A stretch of DNA of 64,000 nt from NCBI GenBank assembly GCA_041389725.1, contig JAWKRG010000007.1:1-64000 (forward strand), in the 5' to 3' direction. A model generated the notes under the pieces. The model worked only from the letters and a program-made list of their open reading frames with translations. It did not search any database and was not told the origin of the DNA. Within the stretch, counting starts at the first letter, position 1, and every line of letters starts with the position of its first letter. This document shows positions 17,128 through 25,397 of the stretch, piece by piece. A program made the position numbers and the translations under genes. The stretch comes from Polyangiaceae bacterium (GTDB lineage: Bacteria > Myxococcota_A > Polyangia > Polyangiales > Polyangiaceae).

Positions 17128-17688
17128 GTGCAGAGCGTCGAGGAATTGTTGGGCATCGAAGGAGCGCCTGTGCAGCTGGTGGAACGCAGCCGCGACGCCA
17201 CGCTCAGTCCCTACCTCGCTCGCTTGTGCGAAATGGCGCCTTGGCTGACGGTGATCCCGGCCCGCTGCGAGCGCGAACCGTGCCCACGAATCACGATTCA
17301 GGGTGGCAGCACACACGGTGAGATCATGTTCGCCGGCGGCCTCGCGGGGCGCTTGCTCGAACCCTTCGTGATCGCCCTGCGCGATCTCGCGCGCGGCCAC
17401 GCAGACTGGGACACCCCCGCAACCCCCGCGCGCATGGCGGAGCTGCGCACCAAGCGCGCCCTGCGCCTCGCCGTCAGCGCCACGTGCCCGCACTGTCCGC
17501 GAGTGCTCGGCATCGTGCTCCGCGTCGCCCTCGCCTCACCCTACGTCGACGTCCTCGTCGCCCGCGCCGACCTCGGCATGACCCCCGACATCACCGCCGT
17601 CCCCGACCTCCGCATCGACCGCGCCCCCCACCCCGCGACCACGCTCTCCGAGTACGCCCTCGCCGACGTTCTTGTCGGCGGGGAGTGA
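17128..17688 (+). CDS. Stand-alone AhpF N-terminal-like double thioredoxin-fold protein
   Basis: About 186 residues from GTG 17128. The first half ends in GEIMFAGGLAGRLLEPFVIALRDLARG, which matches the end of the first thioredoxin fold of AhpF (RFAG, then a helix). The second half, LRLAVSATCPHCPRVLGIVLRVAL, carries a redox CPHC in the position of the AhpF N-terminal domain active site. The FAD and NADH domains of AhpF are absent, so this is a free electron-shuttle or protein-disulfide oxidoreductase domain. The start is uncertain: a GGAG is only one base before the GTG. Confidence 0.75.
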   Translation: MQSVEELLGIEGAPVQLVERSRDATLSPYLARLCEMAPWLTVIPARCEREPCPRITIQGGSTHGEIMFAGGLAGRLLEPFVIALRDLARGHADWDTPATPARMAELRTKRALRLAVSATCPHCPRVLGIVLRVALASPYVDVLVARADLGMTPDITAVPDLRIDRAPHPATTLSEYALADVLVGGE

Positions 17689-17753
17689 ATTGGCGACCAC
17701 TCGCCCCCGCGCTTGACCAACCGCGCCATCCAGACCAAATTGCCGCGCTCTAC

Positions 17754-17826
17754 GCCCCCGTAGCTCAGTGGATAGAGCAGCGGTTTCCTAAACCGTTGGT
17801 CGCAAGTTCGACTCTTGCCGGGGGCG
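17754..17826 (+). tRNA. tRNA-Arg (anticodon CCT)
   Basis: Acceptor stem GCCCCCG (17754-17760) pairs with CGGGGGC (17819-17825). The D arm contains AGCTCAGTGGATAGAGC. The anticodon stem GCGGT/ACCGT encloses loop TTCCTAA, giving anticodon CCT, which reads AGG. The T arm is GCAAGTTCGACTCTTGC. The discriminator is G and CCA is not encoded. A poorly conserved stretch follows. Confidence 0.95.
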
Positions 17827-17990
17827 CAAAGGATCTCGGCGGCATTCAGAACCCCGGCGGAGCTTGCTGTGCAGCGGCACGGAGGCCGCCGCAGCCGCCA
17901 TTGTCCCGGCAAGAAAGACTGGTACTCCAGGGAGCGGGCCAGTTGACAAGTACCCGCATGCCAGCGTGCCGGGAGGTTGGTGTGATTCGG

Positions 17991-18545
17991 TTAGTCGCCG
18001 CGAACACCATTTGCGTGGGCATTGCTGGAGGAAACGGACGACAGCGCACAGCCCAGCCCGTGAACTGCTCGGCGAGCGGACCTGACAAAGAAGGTGACCC
18101 CAAACGCGTACAAGACCGTCGCGCTGACCCACCACCACCGTGTCGAAACCACTGCTCCCCCAAAGAGGCCATACATGAGCGTGAACACGAGTGCTGCCAG
18201 CGGCAGTGCGACCGTGGTGTGCGCCAAGCGGGCACGTCCAACTACTCGCGGATGGTCTTCGGACGCGTCGACTTGGAGACACACGATGGGCGCGAAGGAG
18301 TGAAGCCTGCGCCCAAGCGGGATGAGTTCGACATGCGGTTCTGTGCGATTCAGCAGGAACGGTCTGTGTTCGCCCGTTCGTCGTTCGTTGACCGAAGGCC
18401 AGCGCGTCTGGGTGATGGCGTCCAGCCTCAGCTGAAATGACGCCGAGCTACCGCAGGGAAACTCGAAGTGAAGTACACCGAAGTGCCACTGCGTTCGCAT
18501 CCGGTTGCCAAGCCTGTCGGGATTCCAGCCTATGGGCACGATCAC
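17991..18545 (-). CDS. Hypothetical membrane protein
   Basis: A 184-residue frame with GTG start; ATG 18500 is an alternative. The C-terminal third holds two credible membrane segments, TTVALPLAALVFTLMYGLFGG and WWWVSATVLYAFGVTFFV, separated by a short loop, then a basic tail. The N-terminal part has no recognisable domain. Base composition is less GC-rich than in its neighbours. It may be a real accessory gene next to the tRNA or a chance frame. Confidence 0.45.
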   Translation of the reverse strand: MIVPIGWNPDRLGNRMRTQWHFGVLHFEFPCGSSASFQLRLDAITQTRWPSVNERRTGEHRPFLLNRTEPHVELIPLGRRLHSFAPIVCLQVDASEDHPRVVGRARLAHTTVALPLAALVFTLMYGLFGGAVVSTRWWWVSATVLYAFGVTFFVRSARRAVHGLGCALSSVSSSNAHANGVRGD

Positions 18546-18712
18546 CTGTAGAACAACAAGTGTGAAGGAATGAGGGGGCCAACGCCACTGCCACTCCCAG
18601 TCTCAACTCGCGTTTCGCGACTTGCCGATCGCGCGACAACGTCGCGAAATGCGCGGTTCGAGATCGGTGAGCTTTGGGTGCACGGCGCCTCGGGCACGAC
18701 ATCCGCGTCCCC

Positions 18713-18898
18713 TCACTCCGACGGGCACGTCTCCGCGTACATCTGCGACAGGGCTAGGATCCATTTGTCGGCCATGTGGACGTGGCCGGCGGTGTTGGGG
18801 TGGGTGTGGTCGGGCTGGATCCAGGTCGTGGGGTCTTCTCGGCAGAAGGGGCAGCCCTTGATGTTGCTGTTCTGGCCGTGGACGAGGTTGGGCGTTGG
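18713..18898 (-). pseudogene. C-terminal remnant of an SGNH/GDSL hydrolase
   Basis: Reading the minus strand directly after the TAA of the lipoprotein gene at 18899, the same frame continues for about 61 residues to a TGA at 18713-18715. It includes GQNSNIKGCPFC and DHTHPNTAGHVHMADKWILA. The Asp-x-x-His-Pro-Asn-x-x-Gly-His pattern is block V of SGNH hydrolases, holding the catalytic Asp and His. The GDSL Ser block and the rest of the enzyme are missing and there is no start, so this is a gene remnant. Confidence 0.6.
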
Positions 18899-19498
18899 TT
18901 ACTCGTCTGAGAGCGGAACGCCGTTCGTGGGGCTGAGATCGAGATCGTCAACGTCGTCGTTCGTGTCCGGCACCGGATTGGGAGGCGGGTCGCAGGGTGG
19001 CGGCGTTCCGTCGCGGTAGAACTGCAGAGCGAGGTGCGGACAGCGAGATACGACGGGCTCGCACTCGGCCGGCGTCTGGAGCAGCAGCCCCAGAGTTTCG
19101 CAGGACTGCGCCTGTGTCCATGCTCCGACGCAGGCGAGATACTCGCCGGCAGACACGGAACAGGACCCGGGCAACCCAAGCCGACGTTGGTCGCAGTGAA
19201 TACGCGGCTTCGACTCGGGCGCCAAGGCGCGGCAGGTCGCGACCGCGTTTGTGCAACTCTCCGCACTGTCGGAGGTCAGGCCGACCGCGAGGCAGAGATC
19301 GTTGAGCTTCAGCTCCTCGTCGCACAGCACGAGCGCTTCAGCGTCGGATAGGTCGTCGATGGGCTTTTCGGCGAAGGAAGACAACTCCGGCAAGGGCTCC
19401 GCCAGCGCGTTTGGCGCGTACGCTTCGTCCTGGCCACAGGAAGGCGCGACGAGCAGGCACCCGAGCAATGCCGCTGCGATCTTCCGTCGCGAGTTCAT
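18899..19498 (-). CDS. Cys-containing lipoprotein
   Basis: The 199-residue protein starts MNSRRKIAAALLGCLLVAPSCGQDE (lipobox APSC). A helical region with paired Cys (VLCDEELKLNDLCLAVG, ESCTNAVATC, YLACVGAW, SCETLG, ECEPVVSRCPHLAL) suggests a disulfide-stapled bundle; the tail is acidic and Pro-rich. It begins inside the stop of the upstream lipoprotein gene (ATGA), so the pair is translationally coupled. The frame continues past its stop into an SGNH-hydrolase remnant. Confidence 0.78.
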   Translation of the reverse strand: MNSRRKIAAALLGCLLVAPSCGQDEAYAPNALAEPLPELSSFAEKPIDDLSDAEALVLCDEELKLNDLCLAVGLTSDSAESCTNAVATCRALAPESKPRIHCDQRRLGLPGSCSVSAGEYLACVGAWTQAQSCETLGLLLQTPAECEPVVSRCPHLALQFYRDGTPPPCDPPPNPVPDTNDDVDDLDLSPTNGVPLSDE

Positions 19499-20775
19499 GG
19501 TTGCCCCGGAATGCGCAGTCGACTGACCGACGTGGTGCCTACCATCAGGAGCACTTCGCTGTTGATGACGAGGAGCCGCACATCCGTGCAGATCGACACG
19601 TCTCGCGTTCTCACGCAGGGCTCCGCGCTGAGGGGGTGTTGGCGACACGCGCTGCCGTCTGCGGAGACGACATCGAGGCGAGCCGCGGGATAGTCGGACA
19701 GCAGAATCAACCGATCGGAAGCGTCGACGGCGCCCGCAAAGGGCACCACCCCGAGTGGCGTCGTCCAAAGCGCGGTGCCATTTCGATCGTACCGGGTCAG
19801 CCCAGATAGCTGCCCGACGAACAGATCTCCGCTCGCACTGGCGACCGTGAAGGCAGCGCCCTCGTCTGCGAACCATGTGCGGGCAACTTCGCCGCCGGGC
19901 GTGACACGCGTGATCAGCTTCGCAGCGGTGGTCTCACCCTCTACGCTGACCGCCGCCGCAACGTACGACGCTCCGGTTGCATCGATGCCGAGCAGCTCGA
20001 CGCGCGCATGCGCGAGTCGTGGAGCAAATACCTGCGACTGGTTCCAGAGCAGCTTGCCCTCGCCATCGAAGCGCGCCACCCCAGCGCGGTACTCGGGCAC
20101 GGGCGGATCGACCGAGCGATCGACGGCGGACACGTACGCGTAGGCGATGACCGTCGACCCGGCCGAGAGCCACGCGTCGCCCCAGGTTGCGTGCTCGACC
20201 AGCCAGTGAGCACCGGTGAACACACCGGTCGAGTCGTAGCTGCGCAACGACAGCCCTGAGCTGCCCTCCCCCGGTCCGACCCAGCGCAGACCGCCGCTGC
20301 TGGCGCGCAGGCCGCGAGCTTCGGGGCTCGTCCCGGAAAGCGGCATCGCGGTTTCCGCTTGGGGAGGGAAGCTTCTCTTTCCCGAGGCGTCGAAGCGAAT
20401 CACTGCCGTACCCAGCGGCGAGGCTGTCGCGCTCGGCCATCCGTCGGGGATCCCCACGTTGACCAGGGCCCACGCGCCGCCATCAGGACTTGGCGCTGCA
20501 TCGATCAGGAAGAGCGGGCACGTTCCGAGCGCGCACGGCATCTGTCCGAGGTCCGCCGACCACTCCACCACGACTGGGTCGCCCAAACCCGGGCTGCACT
20601 TGACCGATGTCCCGGTCGACAAGGGCGAGCGGATCGGCGGATTGCACTTGGTGCCCACGCAAACCCCGGGCCGGACAGGCCCCTCCCAACGCGGCGCCGT
20701 GTTGGTTTCCCGCTCGGAGCAGCCCACTACTCCGAGGATTGCCAGCATTGCCGCAAAGAATGCGATCCGGCACAT
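19495..20775 (-). CDS. Lipoprotein with beta-propeller-like domain
   Basis: The 426-residue protein starts MCRIAFFAAMLAILGVVGC (lipobox VVGC). A Pro-rich region with a few Cys (CVGTKCNPP, MPCALGTCPL) is followed by repeated beta phrases of about 40-50 residues: IRFDASGKRSF, SYDSTGVFTG, RFDGEGKLLWN, RVTPGGEVARTWF and RYDRNGTALW, typical of extracellular propellers. No catalytic site is evident. It is the first gene of a two-gene operon and is divergent from the chemoreceptor gene. Confidence 0.78.
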   Translation of the reverse strand: MCRIAFFAAMLAILGVVGCSERETNTAPRWEGPVRPGVCVGTKCNPPIRSPLSTGTSVKCSPGLGDPVVVEWSADLGQMPCALGTCPLFLIDAAPSPDGGAWALVNVGIPDGWPSATASPLGTAVIRFDASGKRSFPPQAETAMPLSGTSPEARGLRASSGGLRWVGPGEGSSGLSLRSYDSTGVFTGAHWLVEHATWGDAWLSAGSTVIAYAYVSAVDRSVDPPVPEYRAGVARFDGEGKLLWNQSQVFAPRLAHARVELLGIDATGASYVAAAVSVEGETTAAKLITRVTPGGEVARTWFADEGAAFTVASASGDLFVGQLSGLTRYDRNGTALWTTPLGVVPFAGAVDASDRLILLSDYPAARLDVVSADGSACRQHPLSAEPCVRTRDVSICTDVRLLVINSEVLLMVGTTSVSRLRIPGQP

Positions 20776-21126
20776 GGCGTTCGATTTAGCCTCCCAGAGG
20801 TTAGTCGCTCGAGCACCGCCGCGGGATCGGTTCCGAACGCGTTTCCTTTGGGAGATGAAGCGAGCGGGCCCGGGAACGGGAGACCTGCCCGCAAGCGCTC
20901 ACTCTACGCGAGCTGGCGACGCGTCCTGGCCTGCACCGCGGCCGTCACACGGCGGTGGCCGGGGCGCGATGGGTGCACCTTCTAGCTGCATGGACGGCGC
21001 GAACCCAGAAAAGCTTGAGGCAGCGCGCATTCCGCCCAAAAAGGGAGCATTCGATCTAAGGCGCCGACGCGAGCGACCGTTCCCTCTTTTGGGATAGGGG
21101 AAATATCGGTGGGGAAACAACACAAA
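20776..21126. other. Intergenic region between divergent lipoprotein and chemoreceptor genes
   Basis: About 350 bp with no credible gene. It must carry the promoters for both neighbours, but no convincing -35/-10 pair, palindrome or repeat was seen. The last 60 bp before the chemoreceptor are locally AT-richer (TTTTGGGATAGGGGAAATAT). Confidence 0.5.
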
Positions 21127-22839
21127 ATGAGCGTCAAGGCCCAGCTCGGGCTGGGCTTCGGCGTGGTGGTGGGAGTGTTCGTGTTCACGTTCGCTGGAGC
21201 CTGGAACTCCTTGGCAAAGGTCACCAGCGACGTGCGAATCATCAACGACGAGTCCCTGAAGTACTTGATCGTGGCGGACTCGATGGACCTGAGCCGCTCA
21301 GAGGTTCAGCAGTTTCTCACTGACGTCGCCGCCACCCACGATCGTGCGGCGTTGGCCGAAGCAGCCGCTTCGGCGAAGCGCTTTTCGGACGGGGCTGCGC
21401 GCTTCAAAGAACTCTACGCAGAGCGGAACGACGCGGGCCACCTGAGGGAGATGAACGACCTCGAGTCCGAGTTCGAAGCATTCGACAAGCTCGGTAGAAA
21501 GATGGCGGAGGTCTACATCACCGAGGGAACGGAGGCAGGCAATCGACTCATGAAGGGCACTGCGAGCGAGCCCGGGTTCGACGCAGCGAGCGAACGGATT
21601 GCCAAGCATCTGGGAGAGTTTCGCGAGCGGCAGGTGGTATTGGCGGACGAGAGCACCCGCGCCGCGCTCGCCGCAGCCAGCTCCACCCTCCGTGGCCTGA
21701 TCTGGGGCGGTGTCATCGCCGTCATTGCAGCCGTGTTGGTCGCCACGCTGATCGTGCGCAGGATCTTGCGGCAGCTCGGGGGCGAGCCCAGTTACGTGGC
21801 GGAGGTAGTCTCCCGCGTCGCCGACGGCGATCTGTCGGTACGCGTCGAGACCAGGGCGGGCGACGAGACCAGCATGCTCTTCGCGGTCAAGACCATGGCG
21901 TCGCGACTTGCGCACATCGTTGACGGAGTCCGCGAAGGTGCCGGCTTGATCATGAACTCCACCCGCGAGGTCGCCGTGGGCAACGACGACCTGTCGCGAC
22001 GCACTGAGAGTCAGGCAGCGAGCCTGGAGGAGACGGCGGCGAGCTTGGAACAGCTTTCCGCTACAGTGAAACAAAACGCGAACAGCGCGGGAGAAGCCAA
22101 CGAGCTTTCGCAACACGCCTCTGAGGTCGCTGCAAAGGGGGGACAGGCAGTTCGAGACGTTGCGCAAACGATGGCGCACGTCCGCAACAGGTCGCAAGAA
22201 ATCGTGAACATCGTTGATGTCATCGAAGGCATCGCATTTCAGACCAACATCCTGGCGCTGAACGCCTCGGTGGAGGCGGCGCGGGCGGGCGACCAGGGTC
22301 GGGGATTCGCCGTCGTCGCGACCGAGGTGCGCCAGTTGGCGCAAAGGGCCGCTGGCGCCGCAAAGGAGATCAAGGTTCTCATCGGCAGCTCCGTCGAGAG
22401 CATCAAGACGGCGTCCAGTCAGGCGGACTCCGCCGGGGAGACCATGGGCAACATCGTGCGAGCGGTGGGTCGAGTTACGGAGATCATGGCTGCGGTGGCG
22501 GCCGCATCGTCCCAGCAGAGCGTCGGCATCGAGCAGATCAACCAAGCCGTGAGTCAGCTCGATGGCGTCACGCAGCAAAACTCGGCGCTCGGCGAGGAGG
22601 CAGCAGCGGCAGCCCAGTCCATGCGGGAGCAAGCTGAGCGTCTGTGGACAGCGGTAGATGTTTTCCGCATCGACGACTCAGCCCCAATCCGGGAGGCAAA
22701 GCAGGAGGCTCTGGAATCCCTCGCTCCGGACTCGGAGTGGGGCTCCTCCCACGCCTGGGAAACGCCACCGCTCGCCGCGGACATGAAAGGCTCCTCGCGT
22801 CTGCAGCACAGCGTTGATGAACCGCAACCCTACCTTTGA
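21127..22839 (+). CDS. Methyl-accepting chemotaxis protein
   Basis: About 570 residues. The first membrane helix lies near residues 8-28 (LGFGVVVGVFVFTFAGAW), followed by a periplasmic four-helix-bundle-type sensor to about 190. A second membrane helix (LIWGGVIAVIAAVLVATLIV), a HAMP domain (YVAEVVSRVADGDLSVRVE) and a long signalling coiled coil follow. The hairpin tip is IVDVIEGIAFQTNILALNAS then VEAARAGDQGRGFAVVATEV, which contacts CheA and CheW. No CheR-binding pentapeptide is evident at the C-terminus (DEPQPYL). ATG 21127 is preferred to GTG 21109. No other chemotaxis genes are nearby, so it is an orphan receptor. Confidence 0.93.
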   Translation: MSVKAQLGLGFGVVVGVFVFTFAGAWNSLAKVTSDVRIINDESLKYLIVADSMDLSRSEVQQFLTDVAATHDRAALAEAAASAKRFSDGAARFKELYAERNDAGHLREMNDLESEFEAFDKLGRKMAEVYITEGTEAGNRLMKGTASEPGFDAASERIAKHLGEFRERQVVLADESTRAALAAASSTLRGLIWGGVIAVIAAVLVATLIVRRILRQLGGEPSYVAEVVSRVADGDLSVRVETRAGDETSMLFAVKTMASRLAHIVDGVREGAGLIMNSTREVAVGNDDLSRRTESQAASLEETAASLEQLSATVKQNANSAGEANELSQHASEVAAKGGQAVRDVAQTMAHVRNRSQEIVNIVDVIEGIAFQTNILALNASVEAARAGDQGRGFAVVATEVRQLAQRAAGAAKEIKVLIGSSVESIKTASSQADSAGETMGNIVRAVGRVTEIMAAVAAASSQQSVGIEQINQAVSQLDGVTQQNSALGEEAAAAAQSMREQAERLWTAVDVFRIDDSAPIREAKQEALESLAPDSEWGSSHAWETPPLAADMKGSSRLQHSVDEPQPYL

Positions 22840-22908
22840 AGCCCCACGGGCTGAATCACCCGAACACGGAACCGGCGCGTCGTCGCTTGCTCTCGAATGT
22901 CGTCGCCA

Positions 22909-23421
22909 TCACCCGCCGTCTCCTGCGTCCGCCCTAGCGCACAGGCCGTCCCAGGTTGGTGGGGGGCACGTGGGGACGTCGACGCCGGGGACTTCGGGGA
23001 ACGTGGTGTCGGCGGTGCAGAAGCAGAGGGGCTCGGCGCAGGAGACTCGACACTTCACGTACTGATCAGAGTGGCATTCGTCACTATAGGGCGGCTCGAT
23101 GAAGAAGCTTGGACACACTGGCATCGGCTGCGGAGGAATGCAGACACACAGCGCGTCGGCGTCACTTCCGCTACTCGAGCAGCTCGCCTTGGTTGGATCC
23201 CGCGACACCGTGTCCCTGCAAGTACCGCCCAAGAACACGACGCAGCATTGTCCGGCATCACAGTCGTCATCGTTGCGACACTCGCTGTTGAACAAGCCTC
23301 CTTCGAACAGCCCGCTGTCGGTGGCGCCTGATGAATTGGTTTCCGCGTCCACGCCGCAGGCAGCCGCCCAAGCAGCAACCGACGCGAGAGCGACGAATGT
23401 GCGATAGCGAGTTGCGCTCAT
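22909..23421 (-). CDS. Cys-rich lipoprotein
   Basis: The 170-residue protein starts MSATRYRTFVALASVAAWAAACG, a signal with a weak lipobox. A Cys-rich module begins CRNDDDCDAGQCCVVF, a pattern common in myxobacterial surface proteins, and continues with VCPSFF, CHSDQYVKCRVSCAEPLCFC and TCPPP. All these Cys residues are probably disulfide-bonded outside the cell. Function is unknown. It is convergent with the chemoreceptor gene. Confidence 0.78.
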   Translation of the reverse strand: MSATRYRTFVALASVAAWAAACGVDAETNSSGATDSGLFEGGLFNSECRNDDDCDAGQCCVVFLGGTCRDTVSRDPTKASCSSSGSDADALCVCIPPQPMPVCPSFFIEPPYSDECHSDQYVKCRVSCAEPLCFCTADTTFPEVPGVDVPTCPPPTWDGLCARADAGDGG

Positions 23422-23680
23422 GCCGACGCTGGATGCATCACGCGTACCGCGCGCCAAAGGCCTCGTTCGAGGCAGAATCCACGCCTCCCCGCGGCAATGT
23501 ATCGACCAAACCACAGCGCCGCGTGCCGTTCGTGCGACAGCTGAACGGACGGCCGAACCGGCGTGGCTGCACGACCGCAGACTTCCCGAGACCCGAACGT
23601 CCTTCACTCATGCTCACCGACCATGGGGTATGTTCCACGCGATGTGGACGAGGCCTGCAAAGCGAGCGCGCGCACGCGGG

Positions 23681-24433
23681 ATGACCCTGCGAACAAGACT
23701 CGCGATGTCGGTGTTCGAGCACCCAGTGACCGGGGCGGCCAGGCACCCACGGGTTCCAAGAAGTCGCGGCTTCGCCCTACCCGACGCTGGTGCGGCGTTG
23801 CTCGTCGCTCACGTTCTCGCTGCGTGCGCTTGCGGTTCGGCGCCTAGCGCCGCGGCGCCAGCACGTTCCGATCGGGGCTCGGCGCAAGACGATTCGACGC
23901 AGCGCGACTCCGCGCCAAGTTCGACGAACCAAGACTCCGCGCACGGTGGCTCGACCGCGCCGAACACGGGATCGCCGCCGCCGGCTGAGCCGCTAGTGAC
24001 CAGGCGGGGATCGGCGGGTACGCCTGTGGCGCGGATCGCAAGCTTCGACTGCGAGGTGGAGCAGGAAGAGAAAGCGGGGGAGCGACTGCGCGGCTCTCGG
24101 CTTGGTGGTCCCGACGGCGCAGCGTGGAACTGGCAAGGGCCACTCATCTGTTGGCTCGAGATCCGCGCGGATTGCGCGGGCAAGCTTTCTGGCGAAGTGC
24201 AGTTCGGGAAACTACTGGCGCCCCTGCCTCCAGTGGAGCTTCGTGCGTCGGAGGCGGCGAGGATTCGCGTCACGTTCTCGGATCGCGCGTGGATGAGAGC
24301 CGCAGGCCCCGGCGATCCGCAGAAGGGCTACGCCGAAGTCGCGATCCGCGCACGAGCGCAGGTGCAGTGTGCGTCCGGCGCTTCGCTGGATCTCGCAGAC
24401 CAGTTCGCCGGACGGTTTGCCTGGGGCGAGTGA
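23681..24433 (+). CDS. Putative lipoprotein with Ser/Asp-rich linker
   Basis: About 250 residues. The start is unclear: ATGs at 23630, 23642, 23681 and 23705 are all in frame. A hydrophobic stretch ending AHVLAACACGS gives a lipobox, unusually far from any start. A linker rich in Ser, Asp and Thr with repeats of the type DSTQRDSAPSSTNQDSAHGG leads to a beta domain (CEVEQEEKAGERLRG, ICWLEIRADCAGKLSGEVQF, RIRVTFSDRAWM). Four Cys residues may pair. No homologous family is recognised. Confidence 0.6.
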   Translation: MTLRTRLAMSVFEHPVTGAARHPRVPRSRGFALPDAGAALLVAHVLAACACGSAPSAAAPARSDRGSAQDDSTQRDSAPSSTNQDSAHGGSTAPNTGSPPPAEPLVTRRGSAGTPVARIASFDCEVEQEEKAGERLRGSRLGGPDGAAWNWQGPLICWLEIRADCAGKLSGEVQFGKLLAPLPPVELRASEAARIRVTFSDRAWMRAAGPGDPQKGYAEVAIRARAQVQCASGASLDLADQFAGRFAWGE

Positions 24434-24516
24434 GCGCGGGGCGGACTGCGACTCCGGTACGCAATGCCCGTTGCGTCAGGTATGCGCCCCACACGCCAAG
24501 CGCGCTACGTGGCGAA

Positions 24517-25128
24517 ATGCGCCGCGCAGTCGCGCTGAATGGGATAGCATTGACTGTGGCCTCCGTCGCACTCGGTCTGCGGCAGAAAGAATCCCAGCCG
24601 GCCCTCGACGAACTGGAGGATGCTCACTTGGCCCTGGGTGGGCGTGGCCGGGGGCGGCGCTACGCGACCCTCCAGATCAACCATGCCTACGCCATGCTTG
24701 TATCGTCACAATTTCAGGGGTTCTGTCGGAACTTGCACTCAGAAGCCGTGGACGTCCTCGCGTCGAGTCCTTCTGATCGATGGGCAGGCAACCTTCTTCG
24801 TGTCCTGTTGACCCAGGGTCGGAAGCTCGACCACGGGAACCCCAACCCAGGCAACCTCGGTGCCGACTTCGGCGCAATTGGAATGCGGTTCTGGGACGAC
24901 ATTTGGCAGACTGACGCGAGGGCCGAGAACCGCAAGGTTCGGCTGGAAGAGCTAAACGAGTGGCGAAATGCCATCGCTCACCAGGACTGGACGAAAGTTG
25001 GTCGCTCCCCGACGCTCCACCTTGGCACGGTCCGGGGTTGGCGAAGCGCCTGCAATGGTTTGGCGGGTTCCTTCGACCGGGCCGTAAAGGCCCACCTCGT
25101 CGCCGTGGTCGGCCAACCTCCATGGTGA
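24517..25128 (+). CDS. HEPN-fold putative RNase
   Basis: About 203 residues from ATG 24517 (the start is uncertain; no strong ribosome site). The protein is helical and contains SQFQGFCRNLHSEAV in the first long helices. In the last, NEWRNAIAHQDW carries the HEPN catalytic pattern RX4H (Arg 150, His 155). HEPN proteins are metal-independent RNases common as toxins, abortive-infection proteins or RNA-processing factors. The architecture resembles the HEPN groups around RiboL-PSP and MAE_28990. A 71-residue protein starts 12 bp downstream and may be its partner. Catalytic activity is inferred, not shown. Confidence 0.72.
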   Translation: MRRAVALNGIALTVASVALGLRQKESQPALDELEDAHLALGGRGRGRRYATLQINHAYAMLVSSQFQGFCRNLHSEAVDVLASSPSDRWAGNLLRVLLTQGRKLDHGNPNPGNLGADFGAIGMRFWDDIWQTDARAENRKVRLEELNEWRNAIAHQDWTKVGRSPTLHLGTVRGWRSACNGLAGSFDRAVKAHLVAVVGQPPW

Positions 25129-25140
25129 TAGACTGACTGG

Positions 25141-25356
25141 GTGAAGACACGAAGGTCCAAGAGCGCTCGGCCCGAGGTCGGATCCAGGGTCGTGCTGACC
25201 CTGGGTGGCCGGCAGGTCGTCGCCACCGTCATCGAGGACCGAGGTCCCATCGGGCACGGCGGACGTCAGCTCCTGCGAGTTCGAGTAGAGTTCGAGGACG
25301 TCGGCGAAGCCATCGAGTTCGAGTTGCCCGCGGCTGATGTTCGAGTAGCGGCGTAG
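25141..25356 (+). CDS. Small beta-barrel protein next to HEPN gene
   Basis: The 71-residue protein starts from GTG (MKTRRSKSARPEVG). It has a basic N-terminus, then alternating beta strands (SRVVLTLGGRQVVATVIEDRG, LLRVRVEFEDVG, EAIEFELPAADVRVA) that resemble an SH3/KOW or hypervirulence-type small barrel. It starts 12 bp after the HEPN gene stop, in the same operon. By position it could be the antitoxin or an RNA-binding cofactor, but this is inference only. Confidence 0.6.
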   Translation: MKTRRSKSARPEVGSRVVLTLGGRQVVATVIEDRGPIGHGGRQLLRVRVEFEDVGEAIEFELPAADVRVAA

Positions 25357-25397
25357 CGAATCTCGCCGCTACTTCCGATTGCGGAGTCCGAACTCGC

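Noticed and set aside
17661..17680. CGCCGAC/GTCGGCG hairpin as a terminator
   Set aside because: It lies within the last codons of the thioredoxin-fold gene and has no T-run; chance in GC-rich coding DNA is likely.
17692..17753. Possible tRNA fragment upstream of tRNA-Arg
   Set aside because: The complement has a D-arm-like GGTTGGTCAAG, but no complete acceptor, anticodon or T arm could be built; only a short GGCGA/TCGCC hairpin is clear.
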